Below are positions 54,929 to 64,000 of a DNA stretch of 64,000 nucleotides, piece by piece (position 1 is the first letter of the stretch; each line of letters begins with the position of its first letter). A program made the position numbers and the translations under genes. This stretch comes from Roseitalea sp. MMSF_3546 (GTDB lineage Bacteria; Pseudomonadota; Alphaproteobacteria; Rhizobiales; Rhizobiaceae): assembly GCF_030732865.1 (NCBI RefSeq), contig NZ_JASHKB010000002.1, positions 248,001-312,000 on the forward strand. The letters are read 5' to 3'. The notes beneath the pieces are model-generated. The model had not been told where the DNA came from, did not search any database, and saw nothing but the letters and a program-made list of their open reading frames with translations.

Positions 54929-55501
54929 ATGGCAAATTCGCAGACAGCGCCGGCCTCGGCCTATTTCATCACCCGCGACACCCAGGCTCCCGAACGGCAC
55001 ACCCTGTCGGTGCTGGTCGACAACGAGCCGGGCGTGCTGGCGCGGGTGATCGGGCTGTTTTCGGGGCGCGGCTACAATATCGAGAGCCTGACCGTCTCGG
55101 AGACCGAGCACGAAAAGCACCTTTCGCGCATCACCATCGTCACCAGCGGCACGGCGCAGGTGCTCGAACAGATCCGCAACCAGCTCGAACGCATGGTGCC
55201 CGTGCACCGGGTGACGGACCTGACCGTGATCGCCCATCACGAGGGCTACGAGAAACCGCTCGAGCGCGAACTGGCCATGGTCAAGGTGCGCGGCACGGGC
55301 GAGAACCGGCTCGAGGCGCTGCGGCTGGCCGACGCCTTCAAGGCCAATGTGATCGACGCCAATGTCGACCATTTCGTCTTCGAGTTGACCGGGCGGACCA
55401 ACAAGGTCGAGCAGTTCATCGCCATCATGGCGCCGCTCGGCATCGTCGAGGTGTGCCGGACGGGCGTGGCCGCCATGCGGCGCGGACCCGAGGCGATGTA
55501 G
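54929..55501 (+). CDS. ilvH: Acetolactate synthase small regulatory subunit
   Basis: IlvH binds valine and controls IlvB activity. The 190-residue protein has the ACT domain start ERHTLSVLVDNEPGVLARVIGLFSGRGYNIESL, diagnostic of the family, and the C-terminal domain ERELAMVKVRGTGENRLE ending in EVCRTGVAAM. ATG 54929 (MANSQTAP) is used; TTG 54908 is a weaker option. It is divergent from the acidic-protein gene and separated from ilvB by 2.5 kb, so it has its own promoter somewhere in 54748-54928. Confidence 0.95.
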   Translation: MANSQTAPASAYFITRDTQAPERHTLSVLVDNEPGVLARVIGLFSGRGYNIESLTVSETEHEKHLSRITIVTSGTAQVLEQIRNQLERMVPVHRVTDLTVIAHHEGYEKPLERELAMVKVRGTGENRLEALRLADAFKANVIDANVDHFVFELTGRTNKVEQFIAIMAPLGIVEVCRTGVAAMRRGPEAM

Positions 55502-55519
55502 GGCGCCGCGCGTGATGCC

Positions 55520-56233
55520 GTGATCGAAGCCTTCAAGGACGCCTTTCGCCAGCGCCAGGACCGCTGGCGCGAGGGCTGGATGCGCGACCTTTCGCTGCCG
55601 GCCAATCGCTTCAGTGCGCATTTCGACATGATGATGTTCGATCATGGCGTGCTGCGGCTCGGCTGGCGCAATCTGCACGAGTTCGCGCCGGGCGTGTGGC
55701 GGTCGAACCAGCCTTCGCCGGTCCAGTTCAGGGACCTTCAAAGGCGCGGCATCCGCACCGTGGTCAATCTGCGCGGACCGTCCTTGTGGGGCTCGTACGT
55801 ACTCGAAAAGGAGATCTGCGCCGAACTGGGCATGCGGCTCGTCGATGCGCGCCTTTATTCGCGCATGCCGCCGACGCCCGAGGAGGTGGAGGCGCTGTTC
55901 GAGGTGTTCGAGACGGCCGAGCGGCCGCTCGTGATGCACTGCAAGTCGGGTGCCGACCGGGCCGGGCTGGGCGCCGCTCTCTATCTTCTGTGGGAGGGGC
56001 GGCCACCCGATGAGGCCGCGCGGCAGCTCTCGCTGCGCTATCTGCACATCCGGCGGGCCAAGACGGGCGTGCTCGACGCCTTCATCGCCGCCTTTGGGCG
56101 CGCGCATGCGGCGCGGGGCATCGGCTTTCGCGACTGGTTGCACACCGAATACGACAAGGGCCGGATCATGGAAGAGTTCGATGCCAGCCGGCTGGGCAAT
56201 TTCGTCGTCGAGCGGGTGCTCAACCGCGAATAG
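55520..56233 (+). CDS. Cysteine-dependent (DSP/tyrosine-type) phosphatase
   Basis: The 237-residue protein has the signature VMHCKSGADRAGLG, a CX5R active site with Cys141 and Arg147. It also has GIRTVVNLRG upstream, typical of bacterial dual-specificity or Tyr phosphatases. An N-terminal helical part (FRQRQDRWREGWMRD) precedes the domain. The substrate is unknown; phosphoprotein or phosphoinositide-like targets are both possible. The start is GTG 55520, 18 bases after ilvH, so it may be on the ilvH transcript. Confidence 0.83.
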   Translation: MIEAFKDAFRQRQDRWREGWMRDLSLPANRFSAHFDMMMFDHGVLRLGWRNLHEFAPGVWRSNQPSPVQFRDLQRRGIRTVVNLRGPSLWGSYVLEKEICAELGMRLVDARLYSRMPPTPEEVEALFEVFETAERPLVMHCKSGADRAGLGAALYLLWEGRPPDEAARQLSLRYLHIRRAKTGVLDAFIAAFGRAHAARGIGFRDWLHTEYDKGRIMEEFDASRLGNFVVERVLNRE

Positions 56234-56284
56234 CGGCGGCCGCAATCTATGGCGCGCAGCGCTCGAATCCCGTAGACCCTGCCC

Positions 56285-57412
56285 ATGCAGCTTTCTGCGC
56301 AGCAGGACGAAGCCCTGGTGGCCGTGGCCGACTGGCTCAAGCGCGGCGACAGCCCGCTGTTCCGCCTGTTCGGCTATGCCGGCACGGGCAAGACCACGCT
56401 GGCGCGGCATTTCGCCGAAGGGGTCGATGGCGAGGTGCAGTTCGCCGCCTTCACCGGCAAGGCGGCGCAGGTGATGCGCGCCAAGGGTGCCGCGAACGCC
56501 AAGACGATCCACTCGCTGATCTACAGGCCGCGCGGCGAGGAGGAGGTCGAGGACGAGATCACCGGCAAGAAGGGCTTCGCGCCGACCTTCGCGCTCAACC
56601 GGCGTTCGGACATTGCGCGTGCCAGCCTGGTCATTGTCGACGAATGCTCGATGGTCGGCGAGGAACTGGCGCGCGATCTTCTCAGCTTCGGCACGCCGGT
56701 GCTGGTGCTGGGCGATCCGGGGCAATTGCCGCCGATCTCCGGCGGCGGCTTCTTCACCGACGCCGAACCCGACTTCCTTCTGACCGAGATCCACCGCCAG
56801 GCTGCGGAAAACCCGATCGTGCGCATGGCGATGGACGTGCGCGAGGGGCGGGAGCTGATGCATGGCGACTACGGCACGGCGCGCATCATCGGCAAGTCGG
56901 AGCTCGAAACCGAGATGGTCACCCGGGCCGACCAGGTGCTCGTGGGCATCAACCGCACGCGGCGGCGCTACAATCAGCGCCTGCGCGAGCTGGCAGGTTT
57001 CGAGGGACCCTATCCGCAGGCCGGCGACAAGCTGGTCTGCCTGCGCAACGATCCTGCCAAGGGGCTGCTGAACGGCTCGCTGTGGAAGGTGATGACCGCG
57101 TCCAAGCAGACGTCCAAGCCCGGCATAAACCTGCTGGTGGCGCCCGATGACGGCGACACCGATCGCGGTGTCGCCAAGATCCGGCTGCTCAAGGCGGCCT
57201 TCGAGGACCCCGATGCCGATATCGCCTGGCAGCTCAAGCGCCGGTTCGACGATTTCGACTTCGGCTACGCGCTGACCGTGCACAAGGCGCAGGGCTCGCA
57301 ATGGGACGATGTGATGGTCTTCGACGAGAGCTTCGCCTTTCGCGACATGCGCGAGCGCTGGCTCTATACGGCGATCACGCGGGCGGCCGAGCGGCTCACG
57401 ATCGTCAAGTGA
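56285..57412 (+). CDS. RecD-like SF1B helicase, compact form
   Basis: The 375-residue protein has helicase motifs of the RecD/Dda type: FGYAGTGKTTLARHF (I), FTGKAAQVMRAKG (Ia), IVDECSMVG (II), LVLGDPGQLPPISGG (III) and TEIHRQ. The C-terminal UvrD_C_2 end YALTVHKAQGSQWDDVMVFDE carries motif V, and WLYTAITRAAERLTIV carries motif VI. It lacks RecD's N-terminal domain and is close to phage Dda in size. It probably unwinds DNA 5' to 3' in repair or replication. Its last codons lie in a 21-base tandem duplication. Confidence 0.87.
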   Translation: MQLSAQQDEALVAVADWLKRGDSPLFRLFGYAGTGKTTLARHFAEGVDGEVQFAAFTGKAAQVMRAKGAANAKTIHSLIYRPRGEEEVEDEITGKKGFAPTFALNRRSDIARASLVIVDECSMVGEELARDLLSFGTPVLVLGDPGQLPPISGGGFFTDAEPDFLLTEIHRQAAENPIVRMAMDVREGRELMHGDYGTARIIGKSELETEMVTRADQVLVGINRTRRRYNQRLRELAGFEGPYPQAGDKLVCLRNDPAKGLLNGSLWKVMTASKQTSKPGINLLVAPDDGDTDRGVAKIRLLKAAFEDPDADIAWQLKRRFDDFDFGYALTVHKAQGSQWDDVMVFDESFAFRDMRERWLYTAITRAAERLTIVK

Positions 57413-57444
57413 GGGTGAACAGGCGTCAAGTGAGGGTGAACAGG
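57403..57444. repeat. Perfect 21-bp tandem duplication at convergent gene ends
   Basis: CGTCAAGTGAGGGTGAACAG plus one G occurs twice back to back, at 57403-57423 and 57424-57444. The first copy carries the stop codon of the helicase and the second carries the stop of the convergent phosphatase gene. Each copy contains both stops in the two orientations. Confidence 0.9.
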
Positions 57445-58316
57445 ACGGCGCCGGCGTCGTCGGACACCTTCATGCGCGGATAGATGTGCCCTTCGGGATC
57501 CTCGACGCGCTCGATGGCGCGCAGTTCCTTGCCGAGGGCGGCAAGGCCGACGTCGCTGGCCGCGTCGATCAGGCTGCCTGGCGTATAGCGGCGATAGCGG
57601 TCGACGAGGGCGGCAAAGCCGTCGGTGCACACGATGCCGCGCGCCGGCGCGGCGACCGGCCATGCGGCGCGGACGACATGGGCGCCGGCCTCGGGCACCA
57701 GTCCGAGCGTGTAGAGCGGGCCGCCGGGCGTGTTGTAGCGGGCGCGCAGCGCGCGCTGACGCTGCTGCTCGATCGCGTCGCCCTCGGCGGCATGGCCGCC
57801 CCGGAGGCCGCCGCGCCGGGCGATCGCCGCGCGGGCGTCTTCGGCCTCGCGGGCGTGGTTGTCGCCGAGCGGGCAGTGGCGCCGGGCCGGGCCATCGGCG
57901 CCGGCGAGGAACAGCACGCAATCGCCCAGGCCGTGGGCGGCGAGCGAAGGGCCCTCCATCCGCGCCAGCAGGAAACCGGCGACGGGCCAGGCCCAGCGTT
58001 CGAGCGCGCCAAGATCGGTGCGGTCTGTCAGATGGGCGCGCGCGGCAGCGTTTGTGCGGGCGACAAGCGCGCCGATATCGGCGTCCGGATCGGCGGCGAG
58101 GCCGGCCTTCAGGTGCGCGGCGGCGAAGGCGGCGAGCCAGGCCGCGTCGGTGCCCTCGGCGCTGCCGGCGACCGACCCGCCAAGGCCGGTGGCGCCGTCG
58201 ATGACAAAGGCGCACGTGCCGGTGTGGCCCACGCGATCCTCATTGGGACGGGCAGGGTCGCCGGGCAGACACAGCGAATCGGTGACGGTCAGTCGGGTCA
58301 TGGAGCGTTGGCGCAT
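57426..58316 (-). CDS. PP2C-like Ser/Thr phosphatase
   Basis: The 296-residue protein has the PP2C start NEDRVGHTGTCAFVIDGATGLGG, with the metal-binding Asp in VIDGATG, and HGLGDCVLFL in the middle (GDC instead of GDS or GDR). TDGFAALVDRY, with a further metal Asp, lies near the C terminus. It likely removes phosphate from Ser/Thr of a protein. The start is ATG 58316 or, less likely, ATG 58301. It lies 27 bases downstream of the SpoIIAA-like gene on the same strand, so they are probably co-transcribed. Confidence 0.78.
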   Translation of the reverse strand: MRQRSMTRLTVTDSLCLPGDPARPNEDRVGHTGTCAFVIDGATGLGGSVAGSAEGTDAAWLAAFAAAHLKAGLAADPDADIGALVARTNAAARAHLTDRTDLGALERWAWPVAGFLLARMEGPSLAAHGLGDCVLFLAGADGPARRHCPLGDNHAREAEDARAAIARRGGLRGGHAAEGDAIEQQRQRALRARYNTPGGPLYTLGLVPEAGAHVVRAAWPVAAPARGIVCTDGFAALVDRYRRYTPGSLIDAASDVGLAALGKELRAIERVEDPEGHIYPRMKVSDDAGAVLFTLT

Positions 58317-58343
58317 CAGCCCTATGACGGGCGTGCGGCGCGT

Positions 58344-59117
58344 TCAAGCGGCGAGCAGCGGGCCGGCATTGAGCCACTTCCAGGCCGCGTCCTCCTCATC
58401 GCGCTCGAAGGCCTTGATCTCGACGGGCATGAACGCGCCCATGAAGCTCGCCGTCGACCGCAGCGCCGCGGGGCCGCCCACGATCGCATAGCGGCGCACA
58501 TGCGACAGGCTCGATCCCTTGGTGCTCCAGGTTGCGCCCTCGAACAGCATTTTCGGCTCGAAGCCCTCGAATTCGTCGACGATGACCATAAGGTCGATGC
58601 GCTCGTGACGCTGGTAGGCATCGGACAGGAAGCCCATGACCGCCTTGGCGTCGGCGGTGCGCACCTTGTCGGTGATCCTGAAGGCCAGCATGTCGGCGCG
58701 GTCGGTCGGCACGCGCACGATCGCCGGCTTGCGCGCGGCGGGCGGCACCTGCATGCCATTGGCGAAGGCGCGGGCGCGCTGGCGCTCGTCTGGCTTGAAG
58801 CAGCGAATGTCGAGCGAGCGGAACACCTTGCCCTCGAGCCAGATCAGCGTCTCGATCCATTCATGGCCGGTAAGAACGGCGATGCGCTGGTAATGGTCCA
58901 GTTCGTTGATCTGGGAGAAGCCGTAGCGCAGATCGGCGATCAGCGCCTCGGCCGTCATGCCGGCAAAGCCGGTCAGATCGACCACGAGGCTGATCTTTTC
59001 ATGAGCCTCGCGCGCCGCTTCGAGTTCGGTGATGGCGTGCTCGATATCGGTCTTTTCGAGCCGTCCGGTCACATCCAGCGAAATCACGCCGGGCGACAGC
59101 TCCTCAACAACGATCAT
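58344..59117 (-). CDS. Protein with two tandem SpoIIAA-like domains
   Basis: The 257-residue protein has two similar halves. The first begins LDVTGRLEKTDIEHAI and runs through KISLVVDLTGFAGM; the second runs from FRITDKVRTADAKAVM through IDLMVIVDEFEGFEP. Each half fits the SpoIIAA-like/STAS fold (PF11964 type), which in other bacteria can bind membranes or act in partner switching. No phosphorylatable Ser at the classic STAS position could be assigned. It forms a likely two-gene unit with the PP2C-like phosphatase, which is suggestive of a signalling pair. Confidence 0.8.
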   Translation of the reverse strand: MIVVEELSPGVISLDVTGRLEKTDIEHAITELEAAREAHEKISLVVDLTGFAGMTAEALIADLRYGFSQINELDHYQRIAVLTGHEWIETLIWLEGKVFRSLDIRCFKPDERQRARAFANGMQVPPAARKPAIVRVPTDRADMLAFRITDKVRTADAKAVMGFLSDAYQRHERIDLMVIVDEFEGFEPKMLFEGATWSTKGSSLSHVRRYAIVGGPAALRSTASFMGAFMPVEIKAFERDEEDAAWKWLNAGPLLAA

Positions 59118-59233
59118 GAATGTCTCCAGGAACGCATTTCACGGCAATCAATTGAGCGAAAAATCCTATGGCTGGCGCGGGGCGGCATTGCGCTATATCA
59201 ACCGGAAAAAGCCTTTGCGGGGATCGGCTGACC

Positions 59234-59977
59234 ATGGCCACACGACTTTCCGTCAACCTCAATGCCGTCGCGCTGTTGCGCAACCGGCGCGATCTGCCCT
59301 GGCCGTCGGTGACCCGTCTGGGCCGGATCGCGCTGGAGGCCGGCGCACACGGGCTGACCGTGCATCCGCGCCCCGACCAGCGCCATGTGCGCTTTGCGGA
59401 CCTGCCGGCCTTGCGCGCGCTGCTCGACGATGGGTTTTCCGATGCCGAGTTCAATGTGGAGGGCTATCCGTCCGAGGAGTTTCTCGCGCTGGTCGAGCAA
59501 CACCAACCCGAACAGGTGACCCTGGTTCCCGACGATCCGGCGCAGGCGACATCGGACCATGGCTGGGACTTTGCCGCCCATGCCGATTTCCTGACCCGGA
59601 CGGTGGCGCGGCTCAAGCGCGGCGGCATGCGCGTGTCGCTGTTCTGCGATCCCGATGCGGGGCAGGCGGGCGTCGCCGCCGCAAGGGCCACCGGCGCCGA
59701 CCGGATCGAGCTCTATACCGGCCCCTATGGCGCATGCTATGACGATGCGACCGGGGCGGCGCGGCAGCTCGCGCTCCTGGGCGAGACCGCCGATGCGGCA
59801 CGGGCCGCCGGGCTCGGCGTCAATGCCGGTCACGACCTGACCGTCGACAACCTTCCGGGGCTGGTCGGGCGTGTGCCCGATCTCGCCGAGGTGTCGATCG
59901 GGCACGGGCTGACGGCCGATGCGCTCGAATTCGGCATGGCGGGCGCCGTCAGGCGTTTCCTGACGGTTCTTGGCTGA
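59234..59977 (+). CDS. pdxJ: Pyridoxine 5'-phosphate synthase PdxJ
   Basis: PdxJ condenses 1-deoxyxylulose 5-phosphate with aminoacetone phosphate in vitamin B6 synthesis. The 247-residue TIM-barrel protein has [16 protein letters not shown] at the start, [49 protein letters not shown] and [15 protein letters not shown] near the end. ATG 59234 fits the family start; the frame is open from 59168. The gene is divergent from the SpoIIAA-like gene. Confidence 0.96.
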   Translation: MATRLSVNLNAVALLRNRRDLPWPSVTRLGRIALEAGAHGLTVHPRPDQRHVRFADLPALRALLDDGFSDAEFNVEGYPSEEFLALVEQHQPEQVTLVPDDPAQATSDHGWDFAAHADFLTRTVARLKRGGMRVSLFCDPDAGQAGVAAARATGADRIELYTGPYGACYDDATGAARQLALLGETADAARAAGLGVNAGHDLTVDNLPGLVGRVPDLAEVSIGHGLTADALEFGMAGAVRRFLTVLG

Positions 59978-59995
59978 AGCGGGCGCAAGCGCCGC

Positions 59996-60025
59996 TTGAC
60001 ACAGTACCGTACCGTACGGTACTAA
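59996..60025 (+). promoter_or_regulatory. TetR gene promoter containing a perfect operator palindrome
   Basis: TTGACA (59996-60001) and TACTAA (60020-60025) are 18 bases apart. Between and overlapping them is a perfect 21-base palindrome: arms AGTACCGTAC (60003-60012) and GTACGGTACT (60014-60023) with a single central C. A repressor bound there would block RNA polymerase. The TetR gene starts 20 bases downstream, so autorepression is likely, and read-through could also affect ilvC. Confidence 0.8.
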
Positions 60026-60045
60026 GAGGTGACAGGGGAAGATCC

Positions 60046-60735
60046 ATGAGCCGACACATCCGCATGTCAGACGAATCAGAATGCCTTGGCGGCGATGGCC
60101 CCATGGCCGAGGAGCAGTACACGCCGCGCCAGCAGGAGGTGCTGGAAGCGGCGCTCGGCCTTCTGGTCGAGGGCGGCGAAAAGGCGATCACCACGGCCGG
60201 GCTGGCGCGGGCGGCCAACTGCTCCAAGGAGAGCCTTTACAAATGGTTCGGCGATCGCGAGGGCGTCCTGGCGGCGATGATCTCCTATCAGGCCTCCAAG
60301 GTGCGCGTTGCGCCCGCCGGCAGCGGCGCGCAGCGGCCGGCCGAGAGCTTCCGGGCCGATCTGGTCGCCTTTGGCGTCGATCTGCTGACCGTGCTGTCCG
60401 GGCCGACATCGCTGGCGCTCAACCGGCTGGCGATCGGGCAGGCGAGCCGCGAGGGCTCGCGGCTGGGCGATCTTCTGGTGGCGCGCGGGCGCCATGCGGT
60501 GGCCGCGCGCGCCAAGGCGTTGCTCGAGGCGGGCCGGCGCGCCGGACATCTGCGCTTTGACGACACCCAGGCGGCCTTCGACACGTTGTACGGGCTCGTG
60601 GTGCGCGACATGCATGTGCGTCTGATGCTCGGCGAGAGCGTGCCCGCGACCACCGGCGATGCAGCCATTGCCGGCCATGTCGGCGTGGCCGTCGACCAGT
60701 TCTTCCGCCTTTACGGCACCGAGCAGACCCTTTGA
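60046..60735 (+). CDS. TetR family transcriptional regulator
   Basis: The 229-residue protein has a TetR helix-turn-helix (QEVLEAALGLLVEGGEKAITTAGLARAANCSKESLYKWFGDREGVLAAM region; key residues SKESLYKWF). The C-terminal domain is helical, with AAFDTLYGLVVRDMHVRLML. ATG 60046 has GGGGAAG 6 bases upstream; a later ATG (60064) is possible. Its promoter holds a perfect palindrome, the likely operator. ilvC starts 24 bases after its stop, on the same strand, so the two may share a transcript. Confidence 0.88.
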   Translation: MSRHIRMSDESECLGGDGPMAEEQYTPRQQEVLEAALGLLVEGGEKAITTAGLARAANCSKESLYKWFGDREGVLAAMISYQASKVRVAPAGSGAQRPAESFRADLVAFGVDLLTVLSGPTSLALNRLAIGQASREGSRLGDLLVARGRHAVAARAKALLEAGRRAGHLRFDDTQAAFDTLYGLVVRDMHVRLMLGESVPATTGDAAIAGHVGVAVDQFFRLYGTEQTL

Positions 60736-61779
<1,044 letters not shown>

Positions 61780-61843
61780 CGGGCGGGTCGTTCGTGGGTC
61801 GTGGGACGACGGTCGAAAGGACATCGACCGACGACCGACTGCC

Positions 61844-63529
61844 TTATCCAGGATCGAACCCCGCAAACCGCTCCATCAGCCGCCGCGTGTCCGCCTCGGT
61901 CCAGTTCAAGGGGCGGGTGACGGCCAGCCAGGCGGGTATGTAGTCCTCGGCGATGTAGCGGTGGCCATATCCGCGGCGGATGTTCTGCGAGATCGCCATG
62001 TCGAGGGCGAGCTGGAACAGCGTGACGAAGGGGACCCACCGAAGCTGCGGCGAGACGTCGAAGGCAGGCGGCTCGGTCATCCATTCGGGCTCGCGCAGCG
62101 CCGCAAGGGGATTGAAGAAGACAATCGGGTCGCTGCCGTATTGCAGGAACAGGACGCGCACCGGCCCCCATTGCGTGTCGTCGGCCGCCGCGATGCCGCG
62201 CTGATTGGCAAAGCGGACCACCGAACTGTCGCCGACGACCGGCAGGTGGAACGGGCTGGCATGGTTGCGGCTGAGCGTTGCCTGGCGCCAGAGGTCGCTG
62301 GCAAAGGGCGGGCCCGCCCATAGCGCCCCGTCGATGGGAGCGCCGAGCATCTGCAGCACATCGACTGAGGCCATGGAGACCAGCGCGCCCTGGCTGATGC
62401 CGTGCAGGTAGAGTTCGGGCCGCGCGTCCTCGGGCAGGTCCTTCCAGTGGTCATAGACGCGGTCGAACAGGGTCGCGGCCTGTTCAAGGCCCGCATCGGT
62501 CTCGAAGACCAGCGAGATCCAGCTCACCAGATAGGAGTACTGCACCGCGACCGTGGCGATATCGCCGCCATGCATGAATTCGAGCGGGTCATGGGAGCCC
62601 GCATCCAGCCAGCCCGAGCCGACGGGCATGGCGATCACTAGCACCTGGCGGTCGAAGGCGCCCGTGCGCAGCATCTCGGCGAAGGCGAGCTCGGTGCGCT
62701 CGGCGGGCGTGGGCGCCGAATTGCGGCCGACATAGATGCGGATCGGTGCTTCGGCCGGGCGGCCGGTGAACTCGGCGATCTCGGCGGCACTCGGGCCGCT
62801 TGCCACGAAGGCCCGCCCCCAGCGACCCATATCGGTCCACGCGACCAGCGAGGCGGCGCTGCCGCTGCGGGTCGGTGCGTCGGGGCGTGCGACACCGGGT
62901 ACGAACATGGCGGACGCCTCGCCATAGACGTCGTCGGCAAAGGCCAGAAAGCGCTGGATGACGAAGCCGTCGACCAGCGCCCAGCTTCCATAGGCGACAA
63001 GCGCAATACCGGCGACATTGGCAACGCGTCGCGGAATGAAGCGCTGCAATTGCCGCCGCGCGGTGTCCATCAGAAGCTGGACGCCCCAGCCCGCAACCAG
63101 AAGCGGAATGAACACGGCGATAGCGATCAGGGCGGTGTAGAGCGGATGCGCCTCGTCCACCGGCAGCATGCCGACGCGCTCGCGAATCGAGTTCTGCCAC
63201 TCCGCCGCGCGCTGCAGGAAATAGATCGCGATGCCAACGGACATGACGCCGAAGCCGGCATGCAGAACGCGCGCGGTCAGGCCCTGTGCCACCGGCAGTT
63301 CCATGTAGCGCCACACGAACATCAGGAACTGCCCCAGCCCGTAGCCGAGCGCGGCGACGACGCCTCCCAGAACGCCCTGCAGGACGAAGTCGCGCGGGAT
63401 CAGCGACGGGGTGAGCGAAGCGGCAAAGAAGATCACGCCGATCAGCAGCGAGAACCAGGACAGCGACAGGCCTCGGGATGCCGGGCCGGGGCGGGCGGCG
63501 TGTCGGTCTGTGTCGGCGTCGGGCGTCAT
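61844..63529 (-). CDS. Membrane alpha/beta-hydrolase-like protein (Abhydrolase_9 type)
   Basis: The 561-residue protein has an N-terminal membrane part with about five hydrophobic segments (starting LSWFSLLIGVIFFAASLTPSLIPR). A soluble domain follows with RIYVGRNSAPTPAERTELAFAE and the hydrolase-like elbow YLHGISQGALVSM (GxSxG form: GISQG). The layout fits the PF10081/PF15420 proteins, of unknown substrate. ATG 63529 is chosen; the frame is open to 63646. It converges with ilvC. Confidence 0.83.
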   Translation of the reverse strand: MTPDADTDRHAARPGPASRGLSLSWFSLLIGVIFFAASLTPSLIPRDFVLQGVLGGVVAALGYGLGQFLMFVWRYMELPVAQGLTARVLHAGFGVMSVGIAIYFLQRAAEWQNSIRERVGMLPVDEAHPLYTALIAIAVFIPLLVAGWGVQLLMDTARRQLQRFIPRRVANVAGIALVAYGSWALVDGFVIQRFLAFADDVYGEASAMFVPGVARPDAPTRSGSAASLVAWTDMGRWGRAFVASGPSAAEIAEFTGRPAEAPIRIYVGRNSAPTPAERTELAFAEMLRTGAFDRQVLVIAMPVGSGWLDAGSHDPLEFMHGGDIATVAVQYSYLVSWISLVFETDAGLEQAATLFDRVYDHWKDLPEDARPELYLHGISQGALVSMASVDVLQMLGAPIDGALWAGPPFASDLWRQATLSRNHASPFHLPVVGDSSVVRFANQRGIAAADDTQWGPVRVLFLQYGSDPIVFFNPLAALREPEWMTEPPAFDVSPQLRWVPFVTLFQLALDMAISQNIRRGYGHRYIAEDYIPAWLAVTRPLNWTEADTRRLMERFAGFDPG

Positions 63530-63711
63530 CGTGTCCGTTCCATCGCCCGGCAGGCGCTCGCGATCAAGGCATCGGCGGCGAAGATGGCGGCCGGCGTGTT
63601 TTGCTCTGGCAACCGTGCGGCCCGAAGCTATCTTCGATAACGGCAAACGAACACCTGAACGAACACTTGCGTGGCCGCGCGCCGGGGTCTGGGGAAAGCG
63701 GGGATGGTTGG

Positions 63712-64000
63712 ATGGTCATGAGAGGCGGGCGGCCCATCGCGCGCGTGGGCGGTGCCGCGCCGGTGGCGCTTGCCGCCATGGTTGCGCCGGTGGCCGCGCA
63801 GGCGGACCCGCCCTTCGGGCTGTCGGCGGCCGAATGGCGCTTCACCGAGGCGCTGGCGCTGATCGTGCTGGCCTGCATTTTCGTGCCGCTGTCGCGCTGG
63901 CTCGGTCTTGGCCCGGTGATCGGCTATCTGGTGGCGGGCCTGGTGGCCGGCATCGCGCTGGCGACACCGCTGACCGAAAGCCCCGAGGCGCTGCTCAATT
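63712..64000 (+). CDS. CPA2-type cation/proton antiporter, 3' end missing
   Basis: The frame from ATG 63712 (or ATG 63718) runs open to the window edge, 96 codons. It shows a signal or first hydrophobic segment (GGAAPVALAAMVAPVAAQA), then LALIVLACIFVPLSRWLGLGP and VIGYLVAGLVAGIAL. This matches the first helices of Kef-type (CPA2) transporters, where LGLGxVxGYLxAG is typical. The later domains, including any RCK/TrkA region, are outside the window. The call is made from the N terminus alone. Confidence 0.7.
   Translation, partial: MVMRGGRPIARVGGAAPVALAAMVAPVAAQADPPFGLSAAEWRFTEALALIVLACIFVPLSRWLGLGPVIGYLVAGLVAGIALATPLTESPEALLN

Noticed and set aside
61780-61843. Short inverted GGTCG/CGACC repeats between ilvC and the hydrolase gene as a terminator
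   Set aside because: Arms are short and mismatched and there is no T run, so it is not supported as a terminator.

Overview
The window is GC-rich chromosomal DNA from an alphaproteobacterium, most likely order Hyphomicrobiales (Rhizobiales), near the Phyllobacteriaceae. The evidence is the gene content and order (murD-ftsW-murG-murC-murB-ddlB-ftsQ-ftsA-ftsZ-lpxC-bamD-recN-ligA, then sspB-thyA-folA-hflK-hflC-degP-serB-miaA-ilvB-ilvH-ilvC), the permuted two-piece tmRNA with the tag ANDNYAEARLAA, and the long-linker FtsZ. There are no rRNA or tRNA genes, no CRISPR array, no transposase and no phage genes. Family assignments come from reading motifs by eye; no database was searched.

1-20043: division and cell-wall (dcw) cluster. 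It makes peptidoglycan precursors (MurD, MurG, MurC, MurB, Ddl), builds the divisome (FtsW, FtsQ, FtsA, FtsZ), starts lipid A synthesis (LpxC) and assembles outer-membrane proteins (BamD). RecN and LigA (DNA repair and ligation) follow. Many genes overlap by 4-20 bases. Two insertions break the run: a BrnT/BrnA toxin-antitoxin pair on the opposite strand between ftsW and murG, and a MATE exporter between murB and ddlB.

20132-33962: mixed housekeeping and accessory genes: AzlCD amino-acid exporter, aminopeptidase P, PrmA, a SCO copper chaperone, a DUF2189 membrane protein, CreA, a lipid kinase, a VapBC pair, a UvrD-family helicase, a ClC chloride channel, a thioesterase and a DUF2267 protein. 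The helicase gene has a palindromic repeat mosaic inserted in frame and an apparent frameshift at its 5' end.

34148-45491: AsmA-like envelope protein, then an RHH protein, SspB and the tmRNA gene ssrA on the minus strand. DUF2853, thyA-folA and the membrane quality-control run hflK-hflC-DUF2065-degP follow on the plus strand. ssrA, SspB, HflKC and DegP are all protein quality-control functions.

45570-61779: serB and miaA, a GGDEF protein that overlaps a convergent HerA-like ATPase, and the branched-chain amino-acid genes ilvB, ilvH and ilvC spread over 11 kb. ilvB is preceded by what looks like a leaderless Leu-Ile-Val leader peptide and an attenuator. Between ilvB and ilvH lies a secreted acidic-protein gene cut by an in-frame TAA. 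Between ilvH and ilvC lie a Tyr-phosphatase-like protein, an SF1 helicase, a PP2C-like phosphatase, a tandem SpoIIAA-like protein, pdxJ, and a TetR gene whose promoter contains a perfect 21-bp palindrome.

61844-64000: a membrane alpha/beta-hydrolase-like protein and the first 289 bases of a CPA2-type cation/proton antiporter cut by the window edge.

The most unusual items are the in-frame repeat mosaic in the helicase gene, the ilv leader, the interrupted acidic secreted protein, the ssrA-sspB pair, and the TetR operator next to ilvC.
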